Notes: generated by a model not told the origin, from the sequence alone. Positions 1 through 8,772 are shown, counted from the first letter of the stretch. The stretch: 64,000 nucleotides of DNA from Bin87 sp963666415 (GCA_963666415.2 CAXXPD010000003.1:3782001-3846000); one strand, 5' to 3'. Numbers and translations are program-made.

Positions 1-753
1 AGATGGGTCGCTGATTGTCCAGCACTCCCGACGTTCTATCCTTCCGTGGTCTTGGTTCAGGGTGGTGGCGTAGTCATGGGGCACTCCCCCGAAGCCGAAC
101 TCCTCCGCTCCCTCGAACCGGTCCCGCACGTCTTCATACAGTTGACCTTGGTTCTCCTTCAGCGCCAGCACGTAGCCGGCTCCCCGGTCCAGAATCCCCT
201 GGGCGATCTCCTGCTGGCAGCCCATGGCGTCGATGGTGACGATGCACCCCTTCAGTTCCAGCATTGGCAGCAACTGGGGGATCGCGGTGATTTCGTTGGA
301 CTTCTCCGCGGTCTTCACCTGCCCCAGGGTCAGCGTGTTGGCCGAGGCCCAGGCGCTGACCAGGTGGATGGCCCGCTTGCCCACATTGCGGTCGTGGGAA
401 CGCCGTACCGTCTTGCCGTCGATGGCCACCACTTCCCCGGGGATCAGGTCGGACACCGCCTGGGTCCAGGCCATGAAGCACTGCTGGAACTGCTCCGGGT
501 CCAGCCGGGAGAAGACGTCGCCGAAGGTGTCGTGGGACGGGATGCCGTGGGGCAGTTCCAGGAAGGTCTGGAACCATTCCAGCTTGCTCTTGCCGAACAA
601 TTCGATGTAGACCCAGGAGTCGGCGCCGCAGATGACGGCGCAGATGGCAATGGCAATGATGTCCAGCAGCTGGTGCCGCTTGCACCGGTCGATCCTGGGG
701 TCCTCCAACGTCCCGAAATAATCCATAATGGACGCGCCCTTCCCCTCTCTCAT
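1..753 (-). CDS. ISAs1-family transposase, 5' part only (copy A)
   Basis: The leftward reading frame is open from the ATG at 753 to the window edge and encodes about the first 250 residues of the same transposase as copy B. It includes the N-terminal FGTLEDPR motif typical of ISAs1 transposases and the DDE catalytic core start (AIDGKT). One of the few differences from copy B changes a Lys to a Gln; none creates a stop, so this copy may be intact beyond the window. Confidence 0.8.
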   Translation of the reverse strand, partial: MREGKGASIMDYFGTLEDPRIDRCKRHQLLDIIAIAICAVICGADSWVYIELFGKSKLEWFQTFLELPHGIPSHDTFGDVFSRLDPEQFQQCFMAWTQAVSDLIPGEVVAIDGKTVRRSHDRNVGKRAIHLVSAWASANTLTLGQVKTAEKSNEITAIPQLLPMLELKGCIVTIDAMGCQQEIAQGILDRGAGYVLALKENQGQLYEDVRDRFEGAEEFGFGGVPHDYATTLNQDHGRIERRECWTISDPS

Positions 754-831
754 CACTCCTCCCCTCTCCCCTTCATATCACTGGACTCGCATGCCTGGCC
801 AAGTCTACCAATCTAAAACGCGATTGCCCTG
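1..831 (-). mobile_element. ISAs1-family IS, copy A (cut by window edge)
   Basis: Bases 1-830 repeat bases 1241-2070 almost perfectly (offset 1240, only a few substitutions), so this is a second copy of the adjacent ISAs1 element. Its outer inverted repeat stops after CGATTGCCCTG, where the terminal repeat of copy B begins, so the outermost ten or so bases are lost at the junction. Confidence 0.85.
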
Positions 832-2081
832 GGTCGCCACGCAGGGCAATCGCGTTTTAGCTGCGTAGGACTTTTAGCAGCTAGTCCTCCTTCCAGCCGG
901 CCTGGAGGCGTTTCCCCTGGATGCCCACCTTCAGGCTCGTTTCGTTCTTGAGCAGATTGTGCGAAACCTGCCGCAGCGTGGCCATGTTCTGCGGAGCGTG
1001 GTCCTTGCGGATCCGGCAATGGTCTTCCCCGAAAGTCACGTCCAGGCTCCAGTGCAAGCAGTTCTCGATGCTCCAGTGAGTGTGCACCACCTTCAGCAGT
1101 CGCTCCGCCGGGGCATCCAGGCTGCTGATGTAGTACCGGGGCTGCACCGTGGTCCCTGCCGGCGTCTCCCGGCGGCCCACCACCTTGACCACCGAGCGCA
1201 GGCCGGGCCAGTCCTGCCCGGTGCTCAGGTACTCCAGGCAAGATGGGTCGCTGATTGTCCAGCACTCCCGACGTTCTATCCTTCCGTGGTCTTTGTTCAG
1301 GGTGGTGGCGTAGTCATGGGGCACTCCCCCGAAGCCGAACTCCTCCGCTCCCTCGAACCGGTCCCGCACGTCTTCATACAGTTGACCTTGGTTCTCCTTC
1401 AGCGCCAGCACGTAGCCGGCTCCCCGGTCCAGAATCCCCTGGGCGATCTCCTGCTGGCAGCCCATGGCGTCGATGGTGACGATGCACCCCTTCAGTTCCA
1501 GCATTGGCAACAACTGGGGGATCGCGGTGATTTCGTTGGACTTCTCCGCGGTCTTCACCTGCCCCAGGGTCAGCGTGTTGGCCGAGGCCCAGGCGCTGAC
1601 CAGGTGGATGGCCCGCTTGCCCACATTGCGGTCGTGGGAACGCCGTACCGTCTTGCCGTCGATGGCCGCCACTTCCCCGGGGATCAGGTCGGACACCGCC
1701 TGGGTCCAGGCCATGAAGCACTGCTGGAACTGCTCCGGGTCCAGCCGGGAGAAGACGTCGCCGAAGGTGTCGTGGGACGGGATGCCGTGGGGCAGTTCCA
1801 GGAAGGTCTGGAACCATTCCAGCTTGCTCTTGCCGAACAATTCGATGTAGACCCAGGAGTCGGCGCCGCAGATGACGGCGCAGATGGCAATGGCAATGAT
1901 GTCCAGCAGCTGGTGCCGCTTGCACCGGTCGATCCTGGGGTCCTCCAACGTCCCGAAATAATCCATAATGGACGCGCCCTTCCCCTCTCTCATCACTCCT
2001 CCCCTCTCCCCTTCATATCACTGGACTCGCATGCCTGGCCAAGTCTACCAATCTATAACGCGATTGCCCTGCATGGCGACC
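832..2081 (-). mobile_element. ISAs1-family IS, copy B (complete)
   Basis: Bounded by 29-bp near-perfect inverted repeats: GGTCGCCAC followed by GCAGGGCAATCGCGTTTTAG at 832-860, and its complement at 2053-2081 with two mismatches. The element is about 1.25 kb with one transposase gene, the usual ISAs1 size. No target duplication is obvious because copy A abuts it directly. Confidence 0.85.
881..1993 (-). CDS. ISAs1-family DDE transposase (copy B)
   Basis: A 370-residue transposase catalysing cut-and-paste movement of its own element. The N-terminus carries FGTLEDPRIDR, the middle carries the first catalytic Asp in AAIDGKTVRRS and a second Asp region (IVTIDAMGCQ), and the C-terminus carries the HWSIEN glutamate motif followed by FGEDHCRIRK, all in the order expected for the family. 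Full length for ISAs1. The ATG at 1993 was preferred over the GTG one codon upstream because a GGGGAGG ribosome site lies just upstream. Confidence 0.9.
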   Translation of the reverse strand: MREGKGASIMDYFGTLEDPRIDRCKRHQLLDIIAIAICAVICGADSWVYIELFGKSKLEWFQTFLELPHGIPSHDTFGDVFSRLDPEQFQQCFMAWTQAVSDLIPGEVAAIDGKTVRRSHDRNVGKRAIHLVSAWASANTLTLGQVKTAEKSNEITAIPQLLPMLELKGCIVTIDAMGCQQEIAQGILDRGAGYVLALKENQGQLYEDVRDRFEGAEEFGFGGVPHDYATTLNKDHGRIERRECWTISDPSCLEYLSTGQDWPGLRSVVKVVGRRETPAGTTVQPRYYISSLDAPAERLLKVVHTHWSIENCLHWSLDVTFGEDHCRIRKDHAPQNMATLRQVSHNLLKNETSLKVGIQGKRLQAGWKED

Positions 2082-2088
2082 GCTGCGC

Positions 2089-2118
2089 TTGACACTGAAT
2101 AGGGTTTTCGGATACATT
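2089..2118 (+). promoter_or_regulatory. Sigma-70-like promoter upstream of the ferritin-like gene
   Basis: TTGACA at 2089-2094 and TACATT at 2113-2118 are separated by 18 bp. The next start codon is 2211. The -35 box lies only 8 bp from the end of the ISAs1 element, so the insertion may have replaced whatever lay further upstream. Confidence 0.5.
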
Positions 2119-2210
2119 GCGAGCACTATCGTGAAATGGACGGCGCAAGGGGTTCGTGCTGGCTGGTGCTGTGCGGCTCTTTCGGCGTGGACAGTTTTTA
2201 GGAGCAAGTA

Positions 2211-3308
2211 ATGGCCACTTTGCAAGACCGCTCGACCGCCGAGATGGAGCAGGCTGTACAGGAGGGGTTCGACCTTTCCTGGCTGCAAAAGATCAAGGAC
2301 CAGATTCCCGGCGCTGCCGATGAGTTGGCCCACGACCCGACGCTCGCGGACAATACACCTGACCTGCTGGACGAGTCGACCAACTTTACCCAGCGCACGC
2401 GTGGCGCTCTGCCACGGCCGGGCGTTCCCCAGTACACGGCCTACACCTTCCGCGACAAGAAGGAAGTCTGGGGTTACAACCTGACCAAGCTGTACCAGGA
2501 AGCAGTGTCGCGGCAATGGTCGTCGGCTACCGATATTCCGTGGGAGAGCATGCGCCCCCTGCCTGACGATGTGGAAGCGGCCCAGTGCCAGCTGGCCACC
2601 TTCTTTGCACAGGTTGAATTCGTCGCTGCTGACGTTCCGGGCCGTTTCATCGCCCAGATGTCGCCCGACTACCACGAAGTGCGAATGTTCCTGCTGACCC
2701 AGGTCATGGACGAGTCCCGCCACATGGAAGTCTTTCGCAAGCGGGCCCTGTCCAACGGCGGCGGCCTGATGCGCATGATCGACTCGGTGAGCGACGTTAC
2801 GGGCGGCAGCACCGACAACGCCCGCGAGTTTACCGAAATGTCCAGCCGTCTGCACATCGTCGGCGAAGGCAACGTGCTGACGCTGTTCCGCCTTGGTGAG
2901 TTGATGGCGTACAACGATGCCGAGAAGGCCATCTATCGGCGCGCCGCACAGGATGAGGCTCGCCACGTAGCCTTCGGCGTGCTGCACGCCCGCTATATGA
3001 ACGAGTGCGCGCCCGAACGTCGGGAGGAAATCCACGCCTATCTGGACGAGGCCGAAGACCGGCAGGCCACCGGCAACGGCGGCGAGAATCCGGCCGCCCG
3101 CGGAGCCAACCTGACTGCTGAATCCTTGGCTATCCTGCTCGGCGGCGGGGCTGACAAGGCCGATGAAGGACAGAAGATTCTGGCGGCCATTCGCCAGCGC
3201 CAGGTGAAGGAATACTTCCAGCGCCTGAAGTCCTGCGGCTTCGATGATCGCATCGAAAACGGTCGGGTCAACCCGGCGCTGCTGGAGGCCTACCAGGCGG
3301 CGCCGTAA
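2211..3308 (+). CDS. Ferritin-like diiron protein, catalytic-type
   Basis: A 365-residue helical protein of the ferritin-like superfamily, related in pattern to multicomponent monooxygenase hydroxylases and arylamine/acyl oxygenases. Metal ligands can be placed: Glu136 (AQVEF), Glu168 and His171 (MDESRH), Glu230 (RLGEL), Glu249 and His252 (QDEARH), which is the two E-(n)-ExxH set of a four-helix diiron site. The start follows a TAGGAG ribosome site 7 bases upstream. A paralogue lacking these ligands begins 94 bp downstream in the same direction. The substrate is unknown. A role as an oxygenase or oxidase is inferred from the ligand set; no reductase or ferredoxin gene is adjacent. Confidence 0.75.
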   Translation: MATLQDRSTAEMEQAVQEGFDLSWLQKIKDQIPGAADELAHDPTLADNTPDLLDESTNFTQRTRGALPRPGVPQYTAYTFRDKKEVWGYNLTKLYQEAVSRQWSSATDIPWESMRPLPDDVEAAQCQLATFFAQVEFVAADVPGRFIAQMSPDYHEVRMFLLTQVMDESRHMEVFRKRALSNGGGLMRMIDSVSDVTGGSTDNAREFTEMSSRLHIVGEGNVLTLFRLGELMAYNDAEKAIYRRAAQDEARHVAFGVLHARYMNECAPERREEIHAYLDEAEDRQATGNGGENPAARGANLTAESLAILLGGGADKADEGQKILAAIRQRQVKEYFQRLKSCGFDDRIENGRVNPALLEAYQAAP

Positions 3309-3402
3309 CCCGGGCAAACCCAACGCGAAACTGCCACGGCCCGTCTGACATTGTGTAGGCGGGCCGAAGTGTTAATCTCCGAGCCACCGGCTGCGAGGGA
3401 AA

Positions 3403-4626
3403 ATGTCTACTCAGGATCATGCTCACGATGGCGACGGCCCTAGTCCTGCCGATTCGGCTGCCGACGACAGCAACCCCACCGGCCATTACCGCTCATCCGC
3501 CGCCGAACAGGTGCAGCAGACGGTGGCAGACCACGAAGAACCGGTGGCGGCCCCGGAGGACCCCATTACGGTCGCCGAGGACCCGGTTGCCGCGACTCCC
3601 GTGGAACCCAGCGAACGCTACGCTTGGATGAAGGACACCCGTCAGTGGGGCGTGCGCGCTCCGGTAACCGCTCATGGGTTGACCATCGAGGCCATTAACA
3701 TTGGCGTCTACGGTGAAATACCCGACGAGAGCCGGGAGATGACCCGGATGCCGCGCGGTTCCTTCGCCACGCCCGGCCTGCCGCGACTGGACAACTACTC
3801 AGTGAACCGCAAGGAGGAGTTGTGGTCGGAAAACGCACCAGCCCTCTATGAAGAGGCGATCCAGCGGCGCTGGGTGGCCATGCAGGACATCCCCTGGGAT
3901 GAGCTGTCATCGATGCCCCAAGCGCTGGAGCTGGCCTGGTGTCAACTGTGTACCGAACTGGGCCACTATGCCATCGCCGAGACGGACACCATCGGCCAGT
4001 GGCTGCACCGAATGAACTATGCCTACATCGAGCCCAAAATGTTCCTCGCCACCCAGGAGTTCGACGCTGGCCGGCATAGCGAGGTGATGCGCCACCGTGC
4101 CCTGTCCAACGGCGGCACGCTGGGTCTGGAGTCTCCGGGCATGTTGAGCCGGCGGATGATGGAGACCCGAGCCGGATGGCCGGAAACTGCGGTGCCGCTG
4201 TACATGGCCCGGGGCCTGCTGACGATGCTGCTTTACCGGTTCGGCGCGCACTACGCCATGAATCCGGCTGACCGCAAGATTTTCAGCCTGGGCCTGCAGG
4301 ACAAGGCGCGCCACCTGGCCTATGGTCAGGGGTTCCTGAAGTTCTCGGTGGCGTTGCAGGGCGCTGATTTTGCCACGTCGCTCCGCCGCACTCTGGGTTC
4401 CATCGAGAAGGATATGGCCGGCGAGATGAAGGACCCGGTGCTGTGGGAGGCGATGGCAATAATTGCCGGTGGCTCGGTGTCGGAAATGAAAAACGGCATG
4501 GTGGCGGTGCGACGCCTGCGCGCCGATTACATCAGGCAGTACGTGGCACGCCTGCGCTACGTGGGAATTGGCAAGCATGAAAACGCGCTGCACCCGGAAT
4601 TGCTTGAGGTGATGCAGGGGCCTTAG
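3403..4626 (+). CDS. Ferritin-like protein, metal-ligand-deficient paralogue
   Basis: A 407-residue paralogue of the upstream protein, aligning through RxWxxxxDIPW, the ALSNGG motif and both helical pairs. At positions matching the four glutamate ligands it has Ala190, Ala222 (FDAGRH), Ala282 (RFGAH) and Lys301 (QDKARH), while both histidines (225, 304) remain. It therefore should not bind a diiron centre. The N-terminal 70 residues are an acidic, Pro/Ala-rich extension absent from the partner. The tandem arrangement suggests a structural or regulatory subunit of a heteromer, analogous to the metal-free beta subunits of bacterial multicomponent monooxygenases; that is inference. The start has GAGGGA upstream. 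Confidence 0.7.
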   Translation: MSTQDHAHDGDGPSPADSAADDSNPTGHYRSSAAEQVQQTVADHEEPVAAPEDPITVAEDPVAATPVEPSERYAWMKDTRQWGVRAPVTAHGLTIEAINIGVYGEIPDESREMTRMPRGSFATPGLPRLDNYSVNRKEELWSENAPALYEEAIQRRWVAMQDIPWDELSSMPQALELAWCQLCTELGHYAIAETDTIGQWLHRMNYAYIEPKMFLATQEFDAGRHSEVMRHRALSNGGTLGLESPGMLSRRMMETRAGWPETAVPLYMARGLLTMLLYRFGAHYAMNPADRKIFSLGLQDKARHLAYGQGFLKFSVALQGADFATSLRRTLGSIEKDMAGEMKDPVLWEAMAIIAGGSVSEMKNGMVAVRRLRADYIRQYVARLRYVGIGKHENALHPELLEVMQGP

Positions 4627-4653
4627 GGACGGGGGGTTCGCCCCTCACCCCAA

Positions 4654-4682
4654 CCCCTCTCCCGGTGGGAGAGGGGCTTTTT
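4654..4682 (+). terminator. Rho-independent terminator 1
   Basis: A perfect 10-bp stem (CCCCTCTCCC with GGGAGAGGGG) with a 3-base loop, followed by C and five T. It lies 28 bp after the stop of the second ferritin-like gene and would end that transcript. Confidence 0.7.
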
Positions 4683-4768
4683 GTTGCTGCGGGGGGTGGT
4701 GCGCTGGGTCCGGAAGTAATTTAGGTGATTCCAGGGGCTTAGGGACGTTGGGTTCGCCCTCACCCCAA

Positions 4769-4797
4769 CCCCTCTCCCGGTGGGAGAGGGGCTTTTT
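4769..4797 (+). terminator. Rho-independent terminator 2
   Basis: Same 10-bp stem, 3-base loop and T5 tract as the preceding terminator, in the second repeat unit, just before the end of the convergent reductase gene. Confidence 0.6.
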
Positions 4798-4826
4798 GTT
4801 GCACATGAAAGTGGGTGAAACTTGGG

Positions 4827-5864
4827 TTATGGCTTGAGCAGGAGCTTTCCGAAGAAGTTGGTGGCTTCCATTGCCTGATGGGCTTCAGCGGCGTTGGCGA
4901 GGGGGTAGACCTGGTGGATGGCCGGGTGGACGACGCCCCGGTTCAGGCTGGACACGATCTGGCGCATGTCCTCGCGGGAGCCCATGTAGCCGCCGTAGAT
5001 CTCAATCTGGCGGCTGAACAGGAGGCCGAGGTGCAACTCGGCGCGCAGCCCGCTGGTGGCTCCGCAGATGCAGTAGCGGCCACCGGGTCGCAGGGCGCGG
5101 AACCCCTGCGCCCACACATTTGCGCCCACATGGTCAACCAGCAGGTCGACGCCGGCCCCGCCGGTTATCTCGCGCACCCGCTCGGTGACGTCTTCCTCGT
5201 TGTAGTTGATGACATGATCGGCGCCGAGATTGCGCGCCAGTTCGGCTTTCTCGGGGGTGCTGGTGGTGGCGATGACGTTGGCGCCCACGACGTTCTTGAA
5301 GACCTGAATCGCCGCCGCGCCGACACCGGCGGAGGCGGAGAAGACCAGGGCAGTCTCCCACGGCTGGAGGGCAGCGCGGCGCACCGCCATGTTCCAGACC
5401 GGAAGGTAAGTCGTCGGCACTGCGGCGGCGGCCTCGAAGGGCACCGACCCGTCCAGACGGTAGGCGTTCACCTCCGGCACGGCCACCAACTCGGCGTAGC
5501 TGCCATCCCGCGCGGTGCCGAGGAACTGGCTGCGTCGGCAAAGCTCATCCCGACCGGACCCGCACCACTGACACACGCCGCAGGCGATGCGGGGGTTGAC
5601 GACCACGCGGTCTCCAACCGACAGCGTGCTCACGTTGGCGCCGATGGCAACCACCTCTCCGGCGGTATCGCCGCCCAGGATCAGTGGCGGTGGAAACTCC
5701 CGTTCCAGCCCGCGCTCTCCCTGGCGCGTAAAGATGTCCAGGCGGTTCAGCGCGCTGGCGTGCACTCGGACGACCACATCGCCGGATCCCGGTGTGGGAT
5801 CGGGGCGGTCGCCATATTGCAGTACCTCCACGTCCCCGTGGGCTTCGATATAAACGGCCTTCAT
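4827..5864 (-). CDS. Zinc-lobe medium-chain dehydrogenase/reductase (quinone-reductase type)
   Basis: A 345-residue MDR-superfamily oxidoreductase using NAD(P)H. The structural-zinc lobe is present (CGVCQWCGSGRDELC), and the nucleotide fold has SASAGVGAAA instead of the classical GxGxxG. The catalytic-zinc Cys is replaced by Asn (ALNRLD) and the usual GHE motif reads GGDTAG, so it probably reduces enones or quinones without catalytic zinc. The start at 5864 has AGGAG 11 bases upstream. It is the last gene of a leftward group with the small zinc protein and cca. Its substrate cannot be deduced. Confidence 0.85.
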   Translation of the reverse strand: MKAVYIEAHGDVEVLQYGDRPDPTPGSGDVVVRVHASALNRLDIFTRQGERGLEREFPPPLILGGDTAGEVVAIGANVSTLSVGDRVVVNPRIACGVCQWCGSGRDELCRRSQFLGTARDGSYAELVAVPEVNAYRLDGSVPFEAAAAVPTTYLPVWNMAVRRAALQPWETALVFSASAGVGAAAIQVFKNVVGANVIATTSTPEKAELARNLGADHVINYNEEDVTERVREITGGAGVDLLVDHVGANVWAQGFRALRPGGRYCICGATSGLRAELHLGLLFSRQIEIYGGYMGSREDMRQIVSSLNRGVVHPAIHQVYPLANAAEAHQAMEATNFFGKLLLKP

Positions 5865-5943
5865 CGGTAAAGCTGCTCCTGAGTGTGGATGCCCTGGCGT
5901 TGCGGACGCGCCCGAGTGTGGGCGCTCGCGTAGGTTGACGTGG

Positions 5944-6171
5944 CTAAATCGCGGGGCGCCGGTTGTTGTAGCAATCCTGGCAGAGGAAAACCACCGCCAG
6001 CGTCTCGTCGTGGCTGGCCGCCTTGCCACAGCGTGGCACGTCGCTGTCGGGGGCCCAGGGCTGATGGAACGGCCCGCCGCACATCTGGCAGGTGGAGCGG
6101 TGCGGGCCTTCCAACTCCTCGTTGCAGACCACACAGTATGCCGGGCCGGATACTTCAAACACGGTTACCAC
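5944..6171 (-). CDS. Small zinc-ribbon / RING-like protein
   Basis: A 75-residue protein with eight potential Cys/His zinc ligands in pairs: CVVC, CQMC, a C-GKAASH region and CQDC, spaced like a treble-clef or cross-brace fold. The GTG at 6171 was chosen because GGGAGG lies 7 bases upstream; the in-frame ATG five codons earlier would place that ribosome site inside the gene. It lies 35 bp after cca and 79 bp before the reductase on the same strand, so the three are probably cotranscribed. Function unknown. Confidence 0.6.
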   Translation of the reverse strand: MVTVFEVSGPAYCVVCNEELEGPHRSTCQMCGGPFHQPWAPDSDVPRCGKAASHDETLAVVFLCQDCYNNRRPAI

Positions 6172-6206
6172 TGCACTACCTCCCATCCACGTAGATTCGC
6201 GTCAGA

Positions 6207-7445
6207 TTAATTTGTTTCGAGTGCCCAGTGTCGGGCTAGTTGTTCTTCATCGTGGCGGTTGTGCGTTTCGCCATCCAGACGCGCCCGTCGCAGGGCACGC
6301 AACGCCTCGCCGACCGCCGGGCCCGGTGGCACTCCCAGAGCCAGCAGGTCGGGGCCGCGCAGCAGGGGCGCAACCGTCCACCATTCCGCCAGATACATCC
6401 TGATTCGTTCCGATGCCGACGCAGGGGCCAGCACCGTTCCCGCCGCCAGCGCGTCGGGCGACAAACCGTCCAGCAGCGCGCACACGTCCGATGGCGCTGA
6501 CCGTTCCGCTGCCAGGCTAGGCAGGCGTTCGGTCAAGGTGGCGGTGTCGCTGATAACGCGCGTCCAATCCGTTGGAGTGTTGAGGCGAACGGCCACTGAT
6601 GATCCGGTTGACTCGTGCAGCGGCCAGACCAGCGCCGCCAGCCAGGCCAGCGGTCGGGCCGTCCAGTCGTGCAACCCGTCCAGGTGCGAGGCGCCCAGCG
6701 CCGGATGGGTGGCGGTCAGGACCCCCAACTCTTCCGCTCGCTGCAACGCGGGTAGCGGTGATGTTTCGTGCAGGATGCGATCCAGCTCGTGGCGCAACCG
6801 ATCGCCGGATAGCATTGCGATTGCGCCGGCGGCAACCGCGGACTCCAGATCGTACCGGGTGTCATCGCTCAGGCGGAATGCAAACCGCTGCTCGTATCGT
6901 ACCGCGCGGAAGATGCGGGTCGGGTCATCGCGAAAACTTTCTCGATGCAGCGCGCGGATGATACCGGCGTCAAGGTCGGCCCGTCCGCCGTGAGGGTCAA
7001 TGACCTGTTCCACCGTGGCGGCGAGCGGCAAGGCCATTGCGTTGACGGTGAAATCGCGGCGGGCCAAATCGTCGGCCAGGCTGCCGGCGGTTACCACCGG
7101 CAGAGCGGCCGGCTTCGGGTAGGTTTCGCGCCGGGCGGTTACCAGATCAACGGTGCATCCGGCGGCGGCGACGCTGGCCGTGCCAAATCGCAGATGTACG
7201 GTGAGGCGTGCGCCGATGGCATTGGCCAGGCTTTGCGCCAACGCCGGAGCATCCCCCACTACGGAGATGTCGAGATCGTTCACGGGCACACCCAGCAGAG
7301 AATCGCGCACCGGGCCCCCAACCAGAAACGCCGCGACCCCGGCTTCGTTGGCGAGCCGACGCAACTCATCGAGAGCGGTGCGTTGATTTTTAGCAAAGTT
7401 GGCAATAAAAACGCCGCCCATCGGATTATCAGCAATGGTCAGCAT
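6207..7445 (-). CDS. cca: CCA-adding tRNA nucleotidyltransferase / poly(A) polymerase family
   Basis: A 412-residue class II nucleotidyltransferase. The head domain has VGGPVRD followed by DLDISV with the two metal-binding aspartates, then DLARRDFTVNAMA and the RFxDDPTRxxRAVR region that binds tRNA and nucleotide. It adds or repairs the 3' CCA of tRNA, or adds A to RNA; these activities cannot be told apart by eye. Start choice: TATACAT lies about six bases before the ATG at 7445, so a leaderless transcript is plausible. An ATG at 7421 is the alternative, and neither has a clear ribosome site. Confidence 0.8.
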   Translation of the reverse strand: MLTIADNPMGGVFIANFAKNQRTALDELRRLANEAGVAAFLVGGPVRDSLLGVPVNDLDISVVGDAPALAQSLANAIGARLTVHLRFGTASVAAAGCTVDLVTARRETYPKPAALPVVTAGSLADDLARRDFTVNAMALPLAATVEQVIDPHGGRADLDAGIIRALHRESFRDDPTRIFRAVRYEQRFAFRLSDDTRYDLESAVAAGAIAMLSGDRLRHELDRILHETSPLPALQRAEELGVLTATHPALGASHLDGLHDWTARPLAWLAALVWPLHESTGSSVAVRLNTPTDWTRVISDTATLTERLPSLAAERSAPSDVCALLDGLSPDALAAGTVLAPASASERIRMYLAEWWTVAPLLRGPDLLALGVPPGPAVGEALRALRRARLDGETHNRHDEEQLARHWALETN

Positions 7446-7525
7446 CAAAAAATGTATACAAATGGAAAAGTGTTGCGGAAGTGTAGCACCAGTTTCCGGG
7501 CCCGGCAAGTGCGCGGCGTGGTCAC

Positions 7526-7673
7526 GCGTACCCCCTTTATCTGTCATTGCGAGCGTCCTTCGACAGGCTCAGGACGAGCGGGAATCTCGATGAGGTTGAG
7601 CACACGTCGGGGACCGCCGTTGCTACGACTATGAGATTGCCGCGCTGCGCTCGCAATGACAGAGTGGGTACGC
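7526..7673. repeat. MITE-like palindromic repeat, copy 1
   Basis: The ends are inverted: GCGTACCC...TGTCATTGCGAG on the left and CTCGCAATGACA...GGGTACGC on the right. There is no coding capacity. A second, diverged copy lies at 10439-10594. It also contains the short interspersed motif CTTCGACAGGCTCAGGA at 7558-7574. The right end GTGGGTACGCAT is duplicated at 7681-7692. Confidence 0.7.
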
Positions 7674-7808
7674 ATCAGCAGTGGGTACGCATGAGGGCCG
7701 CGTTATTCAGATTGCGTCGTGTATACTCGCCAAAATGCGAACCCCGGAAACGCGAACCGTCGTCCAAGAATACCCGCAAGAATACCCGACAAGGAGCAGC
7801 TGTACAGC

Positions 7809-8762
7809 ATGGAAACGGTAGGATTTATCGGACTGGGCAACATGGGCGGCGGGATGTCCGCCAACATACAGAAGGCCGGCTACACGATGGTCGTATACGA
7901 CCTGCGCGAAGAGGCTGCTCTGCCCCTGCTGGAAGGCGGCGCGCGCCTCGCCAACACCCCCGCCGAAGTCGCCGCGGCCAGCGACATCACCTTCACGTCC
8001 CTGCCCGGCCCCTACGAAGTGGAGTCGGTGTCCCTGGGCGCTTCGGGGGTGCTGGAAGGCATTCGCCCGGGCAGCGTCTACATCGACCTGTCCTCCAGCC
8101 GACCCACGCTGATACGGGAGATTGAACCCCAGTTCCGCGCCAAAGGAGCCTTCGTTCTGGACGCCCCGGTCAGCGGCGGCAAGACGGGTGCGGCGTCGGG
8201 CAACCTGGCGGTCATGGTCGGCGGGGACCGCGAGGTATTCGACCGGGTGAAGCCGGTGCTGGACGCCTTCGGCGACAAAGTTTTCTACGCTGGCGAGATT
8301 GGAGCCGGCAGCGTCGCCAAGCTGGTGCACAACATGATCGGCCACAGCGTCCGCCAGGCCATTGCTGAAGGACTCACGCTGGGCGTCAAGGCCGGCGTGG
8401 AGCCCGAGGCGCTGTGGGAGTGTATACGCCGGGGCTCGCTGGGCAGGATGCGGGTGCTGCACGAAGGGCTGGTGCGCACCATGTTCCGGGGCGAGTTCGA
8501 GCCGGCCAGCTTCGCCCTCAATCTGGCCTTCAAGGACATCTCCCTGGCTACTGAACTGGCTCGCGAGTACGACGTGCCGATGCCGATGTCGACGCTGGCC
8601 GAGCAAATTGCCCTGACGGCAATGAACCGAGGCTGGGCCGAGATGGACAGCAGCATCACCGTGCGACTGCAGGAAGAGCAGTCTGGGGTGGAGGTGCGCG
8701 CGCCCCACGTCGATCCGGCGCGAGCCGGCCGGTTCATCAGCACCCACCCCGACGACGAGTAA
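7809..8762 (+). CDS. 3-hydroxyisobutyrate dehydrogenase-family NAD(P)-dependent dehydrogenase
   Basis: A 317-residue beta-hydroxyacid dehydrogenase. The N-terminal Rossmann motif GFIGLGNMG (residues 5-13) binds NAD(P), the substrate motif DAPVSGG lies at 118-124, and the catalytic Lys171 is in GSVAKLVHNM. An all-helical C-terminal domain follows. It oxidises a short beta-hydroxyacid; the exact substrate is not determinable. The start at 7809 has AAGGAG upstream; an in-frame extension to 7719 has no ribosome site and unlikely composition. A VOC protein follows after 10 bp. Confidence 0.88.
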   Translation: METVGFIGLGNMGGGMSANIQKAGYTMVVYDLREEAALPLLEGGARLANTPAEVAAASDITFTSLPGPYEVESVSLGASGVLEGIRPGSVYIDLSSSRPTLIREIEPQFRAKGAFVLDAPVSGGKTGAASGNLAVMVGGDREVFDRVKPVLDAFGDKVFYAGEIGAGSVAKLVHNMIGHSVRQAIAEGLTLGVKAGVEPEALWECIRRGSLGRMRVLHEGLVRTMFRGEFEPASFALNLAFKDISLATELAREYDVPMPMSTLAEQIALTAMNRGWAEMDSSITVRLQEEQSGVEVRAPHVDPARAGRFISTHPDDE

Positions 8763-8772
8763 GAGCGGTGCA

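Larger units (their letters stand above)
4619..4804. repeat. Two direct copies of a terminator-containing repeat
   Basis: Two units of about 65 bp, at 4619-4687 and 4738-4804, share CTTAGGGACG, CCCTCACCCCAACCCC and the hairpin described in the terminator entries. They lie between convergent genes. Confidence 0.8.

Noticed and set aside
959..2092. Long rightward frame across ISAs1 copy B
   Set aside because: Antisense shadow of the transposase, without family resemblance or ribosome site.
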